A stretch of DNA of 64,000 nucleotides from Oxynema aestuarii AP17 (lineage in GTDB: Bacteria; Cyanobacteriota; Cyanobacteriia; Cyanobacteriales; Laspinemataceae): positions 1,364,001-1,428,000 of the forward strand of contig NZ_CP051167.1 in NCBI RefSeq assembly GCF_012295525.1, in the 5' to 3' direction. This document shows, piece after piece, positions 1-7,266 of the stretch. The translations under genes were made by a program, and so were the position numbers. The notes below the pieces were generated by a model. It did not search any database. It saw only the letters and a list, made by a program, of their open reading frames with translations, and was not told where the DNA came from. Positions within the stretch are counted from its first letter, which is position 1. The number at the start of each line of letters is the position of its first letter.

Positions 1-1
1 G

Positions 2-661
2 GAAAATGACGAAAGTTGGTATCCCATCAGCGAAAGCCAGTACCAGCAAATGAGTTGGCTGGAAAAATTCGCCCGTTTCCAGATGGTTCCCTTTCTTTAT
101 CCTTTGTATCTTTTCAAGCGATCGCCCGGGAAAAAAGGGTCTCACTTCAATCCGAGCAGTCCCTTATTTCGGCCTTCGGAGAAAGGACAAATTCTCACCA
201 GTACCGTTTGTTGGATTGCCATGGTCGGCTTACTCGCCGTCTTGACCTACCAGTGGGGCTGGCTGTGGTTGCTCAAATACTACCTCGGCCCTTACGTAGT
301 ATTTGTCGTGTGGCTTGATTTAGTCACCTTCTTACACCACACCGATCCCGAAATTCCCTGGTATCGCAGTGACGAGTGGACTTTCCTCAAAGGGGCGCTG
401 TCGAGCATCGATCGCAGCTACGGGTTCATCGACCCGATCCACCACAATATCGGCACCCACGTCGCCCACCACATCTTTCTGAGTATGCCCCACTACCACC
501 TGAAGCGGGCGACCGAAGCGATTAAACCGATTTTGGGCGACTATTACCGTCATTCCGACGAGTCGATCCTCAAAGCCTTCTGGAAGTCGTACCGCCGTTG
601 TTATTTCGTTCCCGATACGGGCAAGGTCGTTTACTACCAAGCCCCGAACACAGCGAAGTAA
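2..661 (+). CDS. desB: omega-3 acyl-lipid desaturase, C-terminal part (5' end outside window)
   Basis: Membrane di-iron desaturase that inserts the omega-3 double bond into lipid-bound fatty acids using ferredoxin electrons; it matters for membrane fluidity at low temperature. The reading frame is already open at base 2 and runs 219 residues to a TAA. The visible part has the FLHHTD segment, the hydrophobic pair around residues 80-110, and the third histidine box HVAHH followed by the PHYHLKRATEAIKP stretch typical of cyanobacterial DesB. The family is about 350 residues, so roughly the first 130, including His boxes 1 and 2, lie upstream of the window. DesA (delta-12) is the alternative; the WYRSDEWTFLKGALSSIDR stretch and the C-terminal VPDTGKVVYY ending fit DesB better. 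Confidence 0.88.
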   Translation, partial: ENDESWYPISESQYQQMSWLEKFARFQMVPFLYPLYLFKRSPGKKGSHFNPSSPLFRPSEKGQILTSTVCWIAMVGLLAVLTYQWGWLWLLKYYLGPYVVFVVWLDLVTFLHHTDPEIPWYRSDEWTFLKGALSSIDRSYGFIDPIHHNIGTHVAHHIFLSMPHYHLKRATEAIKPILGDYYRHSDESILKAFWKSYRRCYFVPDTGKVVYYQAPNTAK

Positions 662-700
662 ATCCACGGTTCGATCGCGGGGGGGGCGATCGAAAATTTG

Positions 701-714
701 GTATCAAAAGCTAC
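701..714 (+). promoter_or_regulatory. NtcA-binding site upstream of glnB
   Basis: GTATCAAAAGCTAC is an exact GTA-N8-TAC match to the NtcA consensus, 90 bases before the glnB start. A possible -10 (GATACT, 734-739; or TACGAT, 744-749) lies downstream, as expected for an NtcA-activated promoter lacking a good -35. Known biology: glnB is NtcA-activated under nitrogen limitation in several cyanobacteria. Confidence 0.8.
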
Positions 715-759
715 AAAAAACTCTCGCTAGCCAGTGATACTAGGGTACGATGCGATTGA

Positions 760-1143
<384 letters not shown>

Positions 1144-1167
1144 ACCGTCCGACGGCAAGAACGCGCC

Positions 1168-1204
1168 AAAGACAAAAGCAAGGTCGCGTTTTGCTCTTGT
1201 CTTT
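1168..1204 (+). other. hairpin downstream of glnB
   Basis: A 14-bp stem with one mismatch (1168-1181 with 1191-1204) and a 9-base loop, 25 bases after the glnB stop. It has no U-tract, so it may stabilise the mRNA 3' end rather than terminate by itself. Confidence 0.5.
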
Positions 1205-1228
1205 GGTTGGCGAGTTGCCAGCTTCACA

Positions 1229-1261
1229 TCCCACTCGATCGAATCAGAGAGTGGGATTTTT
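1229..1261 (+). terminator. rho-independent terminator of glnB
   Basis: TCCCACTC (1229-1236) pairs perfectly with GAGTGGGA (1249-1256) and is followed by five T. It lies between glnB and the convergent rdgB stop, and the T-run is in the glnB direction. Confidence 0.8.
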
Positions 1262-1872
1262 CATGGGGTGGAATGCTCCAAACGGGCGAGTTGGGGAATC
1301 AAGGCGGCGAAAGCTTGGCCCCGATGGCTGATGCGCTGTTTGACCTCGGGAGACATTTCGGCGAAGGTCAGACGCTGTTCGGGAACGTAAAAAATGGGGT
1401 CGTAGCCGAAGCCGTTGTTTCCGCGCGGGCGGTGGATGATGCGACCGGGACAAATGCCTTCGGTTTGGAGGGCGATCGCCCCGTCGGGACGGGCGATCGC
1501 GATCGCGCAGACGAACTGCGCCTCGCGATCTAACTCATTCCCCAACTCGAACAGCAAGCGTTCGATCCGTTCCGCATCGGTGGCGCCGTAACGGGCGGAA
1601 AAAATCCCCGGGGCGCCGTCGAGGGCGTCTACTTCCAACCCGGAATCGTCGGCGATCGCCCACTGTCCGGTAGCGCGGGCGACTTCCGACGCTTTCAAAC
1701 AAGCATTTTCCATAAACGTCTCCCCCGTTTCTTCGACCTCCAAACTGTCCGGTTTGAGCTGCAATTCCCAACCGAGATCGGCGAGGTAAACTTGCATCTC
1801 TTCGAGCTTGCCCGGGTTTCCCGTGGCGACTACCATGATTTTCGAGGGATTGACTTCGATTGGCGAATTCAT
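1261..1872 (-). CDS. rdgB: non-canonical purine NTP pyrophosphatase (RdgB/HAM1 family)
   Basis: House-cleaning enzyme that hydrolyses ITP, dITP and XTP to the monophosphate and PPi, keeping deaminated purines out of DNA and RNA. The 203-residue product has the N-terminal ATGNPGKLEEM nucleotide-binding motif, the ETGETFMENACLKA segment, the catalytic ADDSGLEVDAL motif, APGIFSARYG and the GFGYDPIF signature, all in family order. It starts at ATG 1872, converges with glnB, and has an 83-base gap to the upstream mutase gene on the same strand. Confidence 0.93.
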   Translation of the reverse strand: MNSPIEVNPSKIMVVATGNPGKLEEMQVYLADLGWELQLKPDSLEVEETGETFMENACLKASEVARATGQWAIADDSGLEVDALDGAPGIFSARYGATDAERIERLLFELGNELDREAQFVCAIAIARPDGAIALQTEGICPGRIIHRPRGNNGFGYDPIFYVPEQRLTFAEMSPEVKQRISHRGQAFAALIPQLARLEHSTP

Positions 1873-1919
1873 CGTGTAAATCGGCGCGTTATTTCGACAA
1901 TGGACGATATAGATTTTCC

Positions 1920-1949
1920 GTTAGCGAAGCGACGCCGGAGGCGTTTTTT
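1920..1949 (+). repeat. short palindromic cyanobacterial repeat, copy 1
   Basis: GTTAGCGAAGCGACGCC-GGAGGCGTTTTTT lies between the mutase and rdgB genes. It shares the GTTAGCG(A/C)AGCGAC start and the (G/A)AGGCGT element with 3488-3517 and forms a short ACGCC/GGCGT stem followed by T. Small elements of this kind are dispersed in many cyanobacterial genomes. Confidence 0.5.
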
Positions 1950-1955
1950 CTAACT

Positions 1956-3431
1956 TTAAAATCGATTGGCCCAATCTTTCGCCCAAGATAGGGTTTGACG
2001 GACGCGATCGAGGGTGGGGGCTTCGCAGTAGAGCCGCAAGACGGGTTCGGTTCCGCTAAAGCGAATCAGCAGCCAACTGCTATCGGCGAGCCGGAATTTG
2101 TAGCCGTCGATGCTGAGACAATCGACCACGGACTGTCCGGCGATTTCGCGGAGGGGTTGGGATCGCAACTGCTCTAAGAGGCGATCGCGCACGTCCATGC
2201 TCGTCAGGGGCAAGTCTACGCGATCGTAAGCGAAATGATAGTCTACGCGGTCTTGGAGTTGGCGGTAAAGGACGCCTAAATCGGTTTTGGCTTCGACGAG
2301 GGCTTCGAGCAGGTACAGGGCCGAGAGCAAGCCGTCGCGTTCGGGAACGTGGGTGCCGTAACCGATACCGCCGGACTCTTCGCCGCCGATCGCCACCCGA
2401 TTTTCTAACATGCGATCGGCGATGTATTTAAAGCCGATCGGGGTTTCCATGACGGGCAACTCGTATAATTTGGCCACGCGGGGGATCAGGTCGGAACCAC
2501 TCACGGTTTTGATCGCCGACCCGGTGATCTGGCGGCGTCCGGCGATATGTTCGATCAGGATCGGGATCAGGATTTGGGAACTGAGGAAGTTACCGTCGCC
2601 GTCCACGGCGGCGATCCGATCGCCGTCCCCGTCGAAGACGAAACCGACGGCGAGGCGATCGCGATGTTGGCGGCGGTGGCTGCGGATGGCGCGAAACAGG
2701 TGCGACAGATAGCGCGGTAAGGGTTCCGGGGCGCCGCCGTCGAATAAGGGGTCGCGATTGCCGTTAAGTTCGCACACCGGGGCGTCGAGGATCCGACCCA
2801 GACCGTCGGTGGTGGCGCCGTGCATGACATCGACGAACACGGTCAGTTCTTCCCGGGCGATCGCCTCGCGAATTTTCTCAATTTGGACTTTTTCGCGCAG
2901 CATGGCGCAGTAGTCCGGCCAAATATCGAAGGTTTCGAGTTTTCCCGGTTCCACCGTTTCCGGCGATCGCGCTCCCATCTGCTGGGATTGCAACAGCGCC
3001 TCGATTTGCCCGGTGACTTCCGGCGGCACCGAACCGCCAAAGGATCCCTTGACTTTCAAGCCCAAATAAGAGCCGGGATTGTGGCTCGCCGTCATGACGA
3101 TCGCGCCGAGGGCGTTGCGTTCTTTCGCCATCCAGCTAAACGCCGGAGTCGGGGCGTAGGTTTGTGACAGCAACACGTCAAATCCCGCCCGACGCACGGA
3201 CTCCGCCGCTTCCCGGGCGAAATCTTCCGCCATAAAACGGCGATCGTAGCCCACAATTACCGTGGAATTCGCCGCCGTCTTCCCATAAACCTGTTGCAGA
3301 ACCCGAGCGGCCAAGGGCGCCACTAAAGCCACCCGCTCGAATGTAAAGTCCGCCGCAATTTCGCCGCGCCAGCCGTCGGTTCCAAACTTAATCGGTTGGG
3401 AGTCCGCCCTAGAAGAACCTCGAATGCTCAT
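1956..3431 (-). CDS. phosphoglucomutase/phosphomannomutase family protein
   Basis: Alpha-D-phosphohexomutase that interconverts hexose 1- and 6-phosphates; the preferred sugar (glucose, mannose or glucosamine) cannot be read from sequence. The 491-residue product has FGTDGWRG near residue 17, the phosphoserine loop TASHNPG near residue 115 that carries the catalytic Ser, the metal loop DGDGDR near 270, the sugar-binding GGEESGG near 355, and the phosphate-binding RFSGTEP near 460. It starts at ATG 3431 in a region divergent from the RTX gene. It is shorter than canonical Pgm (about 545 residues), matching the second mutase class common in cyanobacteria. Confidence 0.9.
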   Translation of the reverse strand: MSIRGSSRADSQPIKFGTDGWRGEIAADFTFERVALVAPLAARVLQQVYGKTAANSTVIVGYDRRFMAEDFAREAAESVRRAGFDVLLSQTYAPTPAFSWMAKERNALGAIVMTASHNPGSYLGLKVKGSFGGSVPPEVTGQIEALLQSQQMGARSPETVEPGKLETFDIWPDYCAMLREKVQIEKIREAIAREELTVFVDVMHGATTDGLGRILDAPVCELNGNRDPLFDGGAPEPLPRYLSHLFRAIRSHRRQHRDRLAVGFVFDGDGDRIAAVDGDGNFLSSQILIPILIEHIAGRRQITGSAIKTVSGSDLIPRVAKLYELPVMETPIGFKYIADRMLENRVAIGGEESGGIGYGTHVPERDGLLSALYLLEALVEAKTDLGVLYRQLQDRVDYHFAYDRVDLPLTSMDVRDRLLEQLRSQPLREIAGQSVVDCLSIDGYKFRLADSSWLLIRFSGTEPVLRLYCEAPTLDRVRQTLSWAKDWANRF

Positions 3432-3880
3432 CAGCGATTTACCTCTAAAAATAAAGATTTTAAACTTACGTTGCCGGAGAGTTCGGCGTTAGCGCAGCGA
3501 CACCGAAGGCGTGTCGCCCCGCCGTCACCGACGCCAATTCTGCCTCGCTGTTTTTGGCGATCGCTACCGAGGAAAGCCAAGAAGATTTCACCGCTAAACC
3601 AAAAAGAATCCTTCGCCTTTTTTGAGCGATCGTCCCCTCGAATGAAATCCCTTTTTCTTCCTCGGGAGAAACTGAAACTTCCAGGGTATTTCCTCTGAGA
3701 AATTGGCAGTCGTAGCAAATTTCCAGTTCCCGGCGAGTCAGCCTTTCAAGAACCCTCCCCAGTTTAAAACAAAAATTGCTACTCTTAATCCGGCGAGGGC
3801 GATCGCTAAAATCATTCGACCTCGTGAGTATACTTGAGGAACTCATAGCTTGTTGTCAATTAAGGAGAAATCTATCCACA
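3432..3880. other. intergenic region between divergent genes
   Basis: Holds the promoters of the mutase (minus) and RTX gene (plus), and the palindromic repeat at 3488-3517. A TATACT -10-like hexamer at 3829-3834 lies about 50 bases before the RTX start codon without a clear -35. No convincing gene is seen here. Confidence 0.5.
3488..3517 (+). repeat. short palindromic cyanobacterial repeat, copy 2
   Basis: GTTAGCGCAGCGACAC followed by CGAAGGC and GTGTCGC. GCGACAC and GTGTCGC form a 7-bp stem. Same family as 1920-1949. Confidence 0.5.
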
Positions 3881-5029
3881 ATGGCTAATTTAGTGGGTGA
3901 CGACCAAGGAAACACGATCTTGGGAACCGAAGAATCCGATCTAATTTTCGGACTCGGCGGTTCCGATACCATCGACGCTTCCCTCGGGGACAATACCATC
4001 AACGGCAACCTCGGTCCCGATCAAATTAGAGGTGGTCAAGGGGACGATTGCATCAGAGGCGGTCAGGGAAATGACCTCATTTTTGCAGGAGACGGGAGCG
4101 ATACTCTATTCGGCGATCTCGACAACGACACCTTATATGGAGAACGGGGAAACGACTTAATTTTTGGCAATCCCGGACGGGATTTCCTCTTTGGCGGGAG
4201 CGATAACGATACCCTCGTCGGCGGTGCAGATGACGATACCGTACTCGGGGAAGACGGGGACGACCTGATCTTTGGCGAAACCAACGACGATTTATTGTTC
4301 GGTAATGACGGACGCGATTTCCTCTTCGGTCAACAAGGCGCGGACAGTTTGTATGGAGGACGTAGCGACGATACGCTCTTCGGCGAAGATGGTAACGATC
4401 TCGTCTGGGGAGATTTGGGGAATGACTTGTTAAATGGCAACGTCGATAACGACACCCTACGAGGCGGAGACGGGGACGACACTCTCTATGGGGGTCGTAA
4501 CGACGACAGCTTACTCGGAGGAACGGGGAGCGATTGGCTCGTCGGCGATAAAGGGTCCGACACCCTGACGGGAGGAACGGGAACGGATTATTTTATGTTG
4601 CAAGTCAATTCGGGGATCGATTTAATTACCGATTACAGTGGTTCGGAAGACTTTCTCGCCTTAGAAGAAGGGTTGAATTTTGACGATTTGAATATCGTAC
4701 AAATCGAGAATATCGGACCGGATAATAGTTTGATTCAGAGTACGGTGATTCAGTTAATTGATAGCGAGAAAGTGATTGCGATCTTGCAAGGGGTCGAAGC
4801 GGCCAACTTCACGGGAGCCGATTTTGTCGATAGTGCCGGAGAGCCAATTTCGATCGGACGACCGAGTGACGGGTCGGAGAACGGGTTCGATATTACGGAG
4901 GGCATGGGTTCGACGGATTCGACGACGGATTCGACGACGGATTCCACGGACAGTGCGAGTACGGTGGACAGCTCGAACGGTTCCAGTGACGGGTCGAGTT
5001 CTTCAATCGATTTGGGTTCGTTGATTTAA
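3881..5029 (+). CDS. RTX (haemolysin-type) calcium-binding repeat protein
   Basis: Probable secreted or surface calcium-binding protein of 382 residues. Almost the whole N-terminal 270 residues are nonapeptide repeats of the type G-G-x-G-x-D-x-U-x (for example LFGGSDNDTLVGG, LYGGRNDDSLLGG), which form calcium-filled beta rolls. A conserved RTX end domain follows (GTGTDYFMLQ... ITDYSGSEDFLALEEGL), then a Ser/Thr/Asp low-complexity tail from about residue 345. There is no N-terminal signal peptide, consistent with type I secretion through a C-terminal signal. The start at ATG 3881 is chosen because AAGGAG lies 13 bases upstream; the longer frame from 3776 has no RBS. No ABC/HlyD secretion genes are adjacent. 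The function beyond calcium binding is unknown. Confidence 0.85.
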   Translation: MANLVGDDQGNTILGTEESDLIFGLGGSDTIDASLGDNTINGNLGPDQIRGGQGDDCIRGGQGNDLIFAGDGSDTLFGDLDNDTLYGERGNDLIFGNPGRDFLFGGSDNDTLVGGADDDTVLGEDGDDLIFGETNDDLLFGNDGRDFLFGQQGADSLYGGRSDDTLFGEDGNDLVWGDLGNDLLNGNVDNDTLRGGDGDDTLYGGRNDDSLLGGTGSDWLVGDKGSDTLTGGTGTDYFMLQVNSGIDLITDYSGSEDFLALEEGLNFDDLNIVQIENIGPDNSLIQSTVIQLIDSEKVIAILQGVEAANFTGADFVDSAGEPISIGRPSDGSENGFDITEGMGSTDSTTDSTTDSTDSASTVDSSNGSSDGSSSSIDLGSLI

Positions 5030-5045
5030 GTGGAGTGAAAATGGG

Positions 5046-5070
5046 GGCAAGGGAGAGACTTGCCGATTTT
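5046..5070 (+). terminator. possible terminator after the RTX gene
   Basis: GGCAAG (5046-5051) and CTTGCC (5059-5064) form a 6-bp stem with a 7-base loop, followed by GATTTT. It is weak but correctly placed. Confidence 0.4.
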
Positions 5071-5115
5071 CGATCGCCCGAAAAAGCTGGGGGCGATCGC
5101 CCAAATTCATCGGAT

Positions 5116-5481
5116 TTAACCGTCAGAGTCGAAGGTTAAATCTTTGGGAGAGATGGCGGGTTCTCGGGTTAGTTCCTCGACCATCTCTTCTGGTAATTTT
5201 TGCAAGATCCATTCGAGTTTTCGGCGATAAATATAAGGCCAGCCCCCGTTGTTTTCGATATCTCTTAAGAGCGCGTAGAGAGCTTGACGGTTGTCCGGTA
5301 AAGAGTCGAGAAAGAGATTTTCACAAATTTCGCGATGGAGATTTTCTAAAGAGCGTAATAACTCTAGAAGGACGAGGGCATCGCCCTGATGCTGTTCGGC
5401 CAAATCGTGCAGAGCGTTGATGAGGGCGGGTAATTGTTGTTGTAACTGTTGTAAGTCCGATGAAGGGGTAGTGCCGTTCAT
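5116..5481 (-). CDS. uncharacterised 121-residue protein
   Basis: I do not recognise a family. The product is acidic and mostly predicted helical, starting with a Gln/Leu-rich helix (DLQQLQQQLPALINALHDLAEQ). It has one aromatic-rich patch, NNGGWPYIYRRKLEWILQKLP, near residues 77-97, and no membrane segment or signal peptide. The start is ATG 5481. It converges with the RTX gene. Base composition and codon use match neighbouring genes, so it is likely real. Confidence 0.6.
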   Translation of the reverse strand: MNGTTPSSDLQQLQQQLPALINALHDLAEQHQGDALVLLELLRSLENLHREICENLFLDSLPDNRQALYALLRDIENNGGWPYIYRRKLEWILQKLPEEMVEELTREPAISPKDLTFDSDG

Positions 5482-6130
5482 GACATTCGATCCTGTGAAT
5501 TATCGAGTGGAGATGGTCTGCGATCGCGCGGCGGCTCCCCTGAGTGGAGTTAAAGCTCGGGATCGCCCCAGAAGGTAGGGATCGACCCTTCCCCGGGAGA
5601 GGAAGCGGCACGTCGCAGAGAAAATCGTCCCTGGCATTTTAGCGTTAGAAGTTTGCCCGGGGAAATCAATAAAGGGCTTGAAATGACCGCAAAACTTCGG
5701 GGATCGATCGCGGCGAAAAGGTCGAAGTAGATCGACGGTTTTTCGGTACAATGCTTTATGGCATCTTGGATCGACATAGAACCCTTGCTGATTCGGTCCG
5801 TGCGAGGAGCGATGGAAAGAGCCACTTTCTCTCGCGATCTAAGCGTTACTGCCATTGGCAAACCCGCCTTGCCCGAACGGCGATCGGTCGAACGCGACTC
5901 GCGAACGATCGCCAACGGGGAATGCGAGGACTGTAGTTACGCTTGACACGAATCGGGTGAATTAGCGCGGACGTGGCGTTCCAGAGCGATCGCAATGACC
6001 GTTCGTCCCCCCGTCGCTCGCGATCGGGGCGTGCGGGTCGATCGCGGCGACGGGTGCCACGGCTGTAGGCTCGATCTCCAATAATATCGCCGGATGGGAT
6101 TGTTTGAATTTTTAGAAACAGAGGTTGACC
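5482..6130. other. 649-base region without a convincing gene
   Basis: Several short overlapping frames exist on both strands (the best is 62 codons at 5758-5946, plus), but none has an RBS, a recognisable domain or a codon pattern that stands out. A TAATAT hexamer at 6082-6087 is a candidate -10 for psbO, 44 bases before its start codon. Confidence 0.5.
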
Positions 6131-6961
6131 ATGAGGTATCGCGCTTTAATTGCTGCACTCTTGGCCGTGTGCTTGAGTGTACTGACCGCTTGTAGTGAAG
6201 GGCCGGATCTGGCCAGTAAAGAAAATCTAACCTACGACGACATCAGAGGAACGGGCTTGGCGAACAACTGTCCGGAACTCGCCGAAACCGCACGGGGCTT
6301 TATTCCCTTAGACCAAAGTCAATCGTACTTATTAACGGACCTGTGCTTGCAGCCGACGGACTACTTCGTTAAAGAAGAAACGACGAGCAAACGTCAAGAA
6401 GGGGCATTCGTTCCCGGCAAACCCTTGACTCGTCGGACTTCGAGTTTAACGCAAATCCAAGGATCGTTGAATTTTGAATCCGACGGCAGCTTGAAATTTG
6501 TGGAAGAAGACGGGATCGACTTCCAAGCGATTACCGTGATGCTGCCTGGGGGTGAAGAAGTTCCCTTCTTGTTCACCGTCAAAGGCTTAGTCGCCTCTTC
6601 CCAGTCCAACCTGGAAAGCATCAACACGTCTACGGACTTTGAAGGCGAATATCGAGTTCCTTCCTATCGTAGTGCCAGTTTCCTCGACCCCAAAGGTCGT
6701 GGGGGGACCACCGGCTACGACACGGCGGTCGCACTGCCCGCCAGTGGCGACACGACCGATTACAACCGGGCCAACGTCAAACGCGCTTTGAGCGGTCAGG
6801 GACATATTTCTCTGAAAGTCTCTAAAGTAGACAGCCGCACGGGCGAAATTGCCGGAATCTTTGAGAGCGAACAACCCTCCGATACGGATATGGGGGCGAA
6901 AGAAGCGTTAGATCTCAAAATTCGCGGTCGTTTCTACGGTCGGATCGAACCGAATGCGTAA
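6131..6961 (+). CDS. psbO: photosystem II manganese-stabilising protein PsbO
   Basis: Extrinsic 33-kDa subunit on the lumenal side of photosystem II that stabilises the Mn4CaO5 cluster. The 276-residue precursor has a signal peptide with a lipobox-like LTAC end near residue 20, as in other cyanobacterial PsbO. The mature part has LTYDDIRGTGLANNCPEL and LTDLCLQP, whose two Cys form the conserved disulfide, followed by FVPGKPLTRRTSSL, GRGGTTGYDTAVALPA and the C-terminal LKIRGRFYGRI. The start at ATG 6131 follows AGAGG at 6119-6123; a TTG six bases earlier is less likely. It is monocistronic with a strong terminator. Confidence 0.97.
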   Translation: MRYRALIAALLAVCLSVLTACSEGPDLASKENLTYDDIRGTGLANNCPELAETARGFIPLDQSQSYLLTDLCLQPTDYFVKEETTSKRQEGAFVPGKPLTRRTSSLTQIQGSLNFESDGSLKFVEEDGIDFQAITVMLPGGEEVPFLFTVKGLVASSQSNLESINTSTDFEGEYRVPSYRSASFLDPKGRGGTTGYDTAVALPASGDTTDYNRANVKRALSGQGHISLKVSKVDSRTGEIAGIFESEQPSDTDMGAKEALDLKIRGRFYGRIEPNA

Positions 6962-7036
6962 GTTGCATTAAGTTGACGATCGCGTTAACGAGCGATCGCC
7001 CGAAGTAAAGCGGCGGCGATCGCAACACGAAATTTT

Positions 7037-7073
7037 GAGGGGGGCAAAGCGGAACTGAGCCCCTCTTTTTTTT
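7037..7073 (+). terminator. rho-independent terminator of psbO
   Basis: GAGGGG...CCCCTC stem (7037 onward, right arm ending 7065) with an 11- to 14-base loop, followed by eight T. It lies 75 bases after the psbO stop. Confidence 0.85.
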
Positions 7074-7266
7074 GCCCGTTCGACCCTTTTTGAGGGGGTC
7101 GGCGCGAGATCCCCCGAACTTCATCGAGAATCTTCGATCGAGAATTTTGTCCGTCTGCCACACCCTATCCAGAAGTGGGCCATCTACAATGCAAGATGAA
7201 TAACAAGCTTACTGGGGCGATCGCCCGATCCCGAGCGTTCCCCTTCACCGATCGCATAGAGCTGCC

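Noticed and set aside
5758-5946. 62-codon frame upstream of psbO
   Set aside because: No RBS, no domain, and several overlapping frames of similar length on both strands in the same stretch.
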